A stretch of 64,000 bases of DNA from Areca catechu. Its lineage: Eukaryota; Streptophyta; Magnoliopsida; Arecales; Arecaceae. The number at the start of each line of letters is the position of its first letter. The first letter of the stretch is position 1. Position numbers and translations under genes: made by a program. The stretch spans positions 125,842,013 through 125,906,012 of the forward strand of contig CM038043.1 of assembly GCA_021397845.1 (NCBI GenBank), read 5' to 3'. The notes beneath the pieces are model-generated. The model saw only the letters and a program-made list of their open reading frames with translations, was not told where the DNA came from and searched no databases. Shown piece by piece: positions 60,613-64,000 of the stretch.

Positions 60613-63006
60613 CCCGGGGCCATGACCATAGGCGTCCCTAGGGGTCCTAGGTCTCCTCCTATAGTCTCTACCCATCTGATTTCTTCCCTTCCCCCTCCGG
60701 TCACTTCTCCCACTGGCCTCTCTGGTCATGTCTCAACGATGACCGAGGATGACCTTTCTCTGCTCCGGGATGTCTATGGAATCCCGGGTTCGACTCGCCT
60801 TTCCCTCCCGCGGCCTGGAGATCGAGTGACCTCGAGCGGCCCCGAGCGAGTCGCCTTTTACGAGGACTTCCTTCTCGGGGGTCTTCGGTTTCCCCTTCAT
60901 CCCTTTTTCCTTTCTTTTCTCAGTCACTACCGTCTGGTCCTGGCCCAGTTGGCTCCAACGCCATCCGGGTCATCTTTGCCTTCATTATTTTCTGTCACTT
61001 CCACGGGTTCGTTGCTCGTTTCTTCCTCTTCAGGGCTCTCTTCACCCTGAAGCGTTATTCCACCGATGATGGCTGGTGGTACATTTTACCTCAGCCTAGG
61101 TGCCTTAGGTTCGACCTCCCTTCGTCCATTAAGGGCTGGAAGAACCGGTTCTTTTTTGCCTCAGTTGACGACGTTGACTAGGCCTGGAGAAAGCCAGACC
61201 GGTCTCGGAACTGGAATTCTTAGGTCGAGCTAGTGGACCAAGAGGTCTTTACACAGCTGCTAAGTGACGCGGTCCCAACCCTTGATGTTCTGCTCTCGGA
61301 GCAGAACTTATTCGAGGCAGGGATCAGTCCCATCGGGAGCTAGGTGAGGCTTGGATCTCTATTTTGCTTCGCATCTCCCTCTCTCTCTTTTTCTTCTTTT
61401 TTTCTCTTTTTTTTTTTTTTAACTTGCTCTTCTGACCTCTTCTTCCTTTCAGGTATGAAGTTCTCCCTGGAGAACCTGATGGAGGGCGCCGCGCAGAGGG
61501 ATGCCGCCGAGGGGACTGAACCCCGGGTAAAGAGAGCTCGTACTGAGGTGAGCTGGGCGTCCGCACCGACCTCCATCACCGGACCTGTGGCGGCGGCTCC
61601 CGTCTCCAGGCCATCTCGGGCCCGGGTGCCCGATGTCCCTGTCGTCGACCTCGACAGGGTCAGGGAAGAGAGGGGGCCGGAACCTCCTCGGGCAGCACCG
61701 ACTTCAGCCGCCGCACCGGCCGCATCCAGGTGATCACCAGGATGGTGATGGCTCCACCGACGGCCGCACCACTTAGTGAGGGGACGGCTGCCTCTTCTGC
61801 TGCCGACGCGTCCGCTCCGCTGTCGAGCCTCACCAGCCGATGCTCCGTGATCCGCAACCAAGGCCTCACAGAGAAAGTCATGGAGTTCGCCAGCACCTCC
61901 TGGGACAGCCGTCTAAGGGGTGGCCGGGACTACAACGAGGCGCTGCTCGGGATCCTCCCGTAGCTCTTCACGGTAAGTCCCGAGCTCCGAATCTTCTCTC
62001 TCCATTTTTTTTTAAAAAGTTCCAGTTGGATTATGCTGACCCCCTTCTTCTTTTGATGCAGATCGGGATAGACGTGCTACTGCTGAGGAACTTCCTCGCC
62101 GGCTACACCAAGAAGGACGTCGAGAAGGAGGAGAAGCTTGGCAAACTCGTGGCAGATGTCAAAGACCTTATGGAGAAAGGGGTCGAGCTGCGAGGAAACA
62201 ACCAAGTCCTCCGAGGTGACCGGGCCCGCGCCGAGGGGTGCATCAGGGAGCTCGAGATCTCTCTGTCGGAGGAGAGGATCTCGAACCAGCATCGCAACGA
62301 GGAGGACGCGGCAGAGAAGACCAGCCTCAGGGCTCAGTCCCGGTCGCTAGAGTGCCGGGTGGAGGAAGTCCTGAAGGAGCTGAATGCAGCCAAGGAGAAG
62401 AGCTCCTACGTCAACGAGCTACTAGAGGCGTCCAAGCGGGAGGTGCAAGAGGCCGTCCCGAGGTTCCGGGCCTCCGAGGAGTACATTGCTGAGGTGCGGG
62501 AGGCTGCCATGGACTCCTTCTTGAAGGGGTTCCAGGTATGCTGGGAGAAGGTTGGCTCCTTCTATCTCGAGCTCGATCTCAGCAGGGTAGTCCTTGGTGG
62601 CAGGAGGCAGGAGCCCAGTGGAGGAGCTCCGGCAGTGGCTGGTGACGAGGCGGCGACTCCCAAACAGCTTCCCGAGCAGCCTCTCATCGACGGTGCTAGC
62701 GGAGAGAGCGTGCCTCAGCCTGAGGAGGATACTGCTGCACCGAAGTAGCTCTCCGGCACTTTTATCTTCTTTCTTTTTTGTATTTTCTTTCTTTGAGGTC
62801 TCCTGGCCTGTCGGGACTCCTCCTATGTACCGACGTTTTGGATGCAATGAAGCTTTCTTTTTACTAAGATGCTGCTTCACTCTCTCTTCTCTTTCTTTCC
62901 TTTTTTTTTTGTGTATCTTCCAGACTAAACTCTAGTGCTAGCCACTGGGACTAAGTCCCGTAGTGCATTCCGAGTCGAGCTCGTGGGCGAACTTAGCTCT
63001 GCCCTG

Positions 63007-63420
63007 CCTTCCAGACCGAAGTTCGGGATCTCCGGACTGAACCCCAGGGCCGTAGGCTTTATCTGAGCCTTGCGCGGCTTGCCGAGCTGTTCTCCAAGAT
63101 TGCGTCGGCGAATTTGATTCTCCCCGCCTTCCAGACCGAAGTCTGGTTTCTCCAGACTGAACCCCGGGGCCGCAGGCTGTATCTGAGCCTTGTGCGGCTT
63201 GCCGAGCTATTCTACGAAATTGCATGGGCGAATTTGATTCTGCCCCACCTTCCAGACTGAAGTTTGGGATCTCCGGACTGAACCCCGGGGCTGTAGGCTG
63301 TATCTGAGCCTTGCACGGCTTGCCGAGCTGTTCTCCGGGATTGTGTGGGCGAATTTGATTCTGCCCCGCCTTCCAAACTGAAGTCCGGGAACTAGCACCT
63401 TCGCGGGTCTTCCGCCACGT
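63007..63420. repeat. 120-bp minisatellite between pol and the antisense gene of D
   Basis: Units start CCTTCCAGACCGAAG at 63007, 63127 and 63248, with a variant CCTTCCAAACTGAAG at 63369, and carry GACTGAACCCC, CTGTATCTGAGCCTTG and GGCTTGCCGAGCT. The minus-strand frames 62938-63225 and 63207-63398 read this array. Confidence 0.92.
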
Positions 63421-63525
63421 CCACGTTCGCTGAACTCAGAGCTGGGTGGCTCTCACCCTACAAGACGAGAAGAAGCATTTGATGAAAAAAAAGGATTTCT
63501 TTGCTAAAGTTCAAGGAGCCTTACA

Positions 63526-64000
63526 CTATTGGTAATACATCCTCAAGTTTGAGGCGTTCCAGGTCCGAGGGAACCGGGATCCTCCTAGCTCCTCCAGGTA
63601 GTACGCCCTGTGAGAAAGTACCTCCGCCACCCTATAAGGGCCTTCCCAGTTCGGGGAGAGTTTCCCGCACTCCCGTGGCTGGGAAGCTTCAGCGCGGTGG
63701 AGCACCAGATCTCCCAGGCGGAAGGACTTCGATCGCACTCTGGAGTTGTAGTATCTGGCCACTCGCTGCCTGTAGGCTGCCATTCGGACTCGAGCCTTGT
63801 CCCTTGTTTCTTCAAGGAGGTCCAGGTTTAGCAGCATCCTGGCGGGGTTCTCCACCTCGTCGTACTATTCCATGTGCAGGGTCGGTAGGCTGAGCTCAAT
63901 CGGGATAACCGCTTCGGCCCCGAAGACAAGGTTGAACGGGGTCTCATCGGTGGCCATCCTCGGGGTGGTATGGTACGCCCAAAGGATGCTCGGGAGCTCT
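63526..64000 (-). pseudogene. Integrase C-terminus of element D pol
   Basis: Reading from the window edge on the minus strand: ATDETPFNLVFGAEAVIPIE, then a TAG near 63,868, then EETRDKARVRMAAYRQRVA, YYNSRVRSKSFRLGDLVLHR, KLSPNWEGPYRVAEVL and NASNLRMYYQ with the stop at 63526. It aligns with the end of B pol (RIGDMVLRRAE, NWEGPYQVEEV, NLRKYYQ), so it is a Tat-type integrase. The rest lies beyond the window. Confidence 0.85.

Larger units (their letters stand above)
51953..62748 (+). pseudogene. Antisense accessory gene of element D (Transposase_28-like plus coiled coil), split by element C
   Basis: Removing element C joins 52069 to 60608 in frame across the TCCAG site (EIRRQLQ then PGAMTIGV). 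The N-terminal part starts at ATG 51955 but shifts before SPSSSEGEVIPDE. The domain at 60,850-61,180 (FYEDFLLGGLRFPLHPFF, LFTLKRYSTDDGWWYI, DLPSSIKGWKNRFFFASV) matches the plant family called putative gypsy-type transposon (Pfam PF04195), with a frameshift near 60,955. Then come KFSLENLMEG near 61,460 and a Glu/Lys-rich coiled coil at 62,060-62,600, ending at TAG 62746. Probable introns lie at 61343-61452 (GTGAGG...TTTCAG) and 61973-62061 (GTAAGT...ATGCAG). It runs opposite to the pol of its own element. Molecular role unknown; stops suggest decay. Confidence 0.7.
49654..64000 (-). mobile_element. Element D: Tat-like Ty3/gypsy retrotransposon, 3' part
   Basis: Read on the minus strand from the right edge: the integrase end (64000-63526), a 120-bp minisatellite, an antisense gene, the polypurine tract GGGGATGGGGGGC (51473-51461), and the 3' LTR (51456-49654). 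Gag, protease and RT lie outside the window. Element C sits inside it. An antisense open frame between pol and the 3' LTR is known from Grande- and Retand-type Tat elements, which supports the lineage. Confidence 0.75.

Noticed and set aside
1..64000. CRISPR arrays, tRNA or rRNA genes, organellar or bacterial inserts
   Set aside because: No array of short spaced repeats, no cloverleaf-like gene and no organelle-type genes were seen; tandem arrays here have long, directly adjacent units.

Overview
The window is nuclear DNA of a flowering plant. Large GT-AG introns full of old transposons, several plant-type LTR retrotransposons and a plant LINE point to a mid-sized or large genome. The style suits a monocot, perhaps a palm, but that is inference. 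No tRNA, rRNA, CRISPR array or bacterial-type operon was seen.

Bases 1-25,900 hold one host gene on the minus strand. Ten exons, placed by reading splice sites, give a 652-residue protein of the Arabidopsis At2g33490 type: an N-terminal BAR-like helical domain, an acidic stretch, then a long Pro/Ser-rich tail. The coding part spans 23 kb. Its introns hold a degenerate hAT transposon with an intron-containing transposase (3720-7291), two short hAT-type non-autonomous elements with 8-bp target duplications (9180-9696 and 19870-21059), a 1.16-kb inverted-repeat element carrying a GC-rich island (13091-14253), and several local tandem duplications.

From about 26,060 to the right edge the window is almost entirely nested mobile DNA. 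Element A (26060-31111) is a truncated Tat-like Ty3/gypsy copy with a repeat-bearing LTR and a piece of LTR sitting where its protease and early reverse transcriptase should be. Element B (31266-38905) is a Tat-like copy with both LTRs, dual RNase H and no large deletion, but many stops and frameshifts. It lies in what looks like the 3' tail of a minus-strand LINE (coding part 40466-46504). The stretch 46,560-49,650 is AT-rich, with no gene recognised; it has a 50-bp duplication and a poly(A)-tailed segment that may be a retrocopy.

Element D (49654-64000, minus strand, running off the window) is a Tat-like element with a 185-bp higher-order minisatellite in its LTR. Between its pol and 3' LTR lies an antisense gene that appears to contain introns. 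Element C (52075-60607), the youngest-looking insertion, is a complete CRM-like chromovirus-type gypsy element. It split that antisense gene and is flanked by a perfect TCCAG target duplication.

I found no clearly new functional system. The most interesting points are the antisense intron-containing gene in D, the recurrent minisatellites inside related LTRs, the LTR-for-protease/RT swap in A, and the inverted-repeat element with a coding-like GC island in the host gene.
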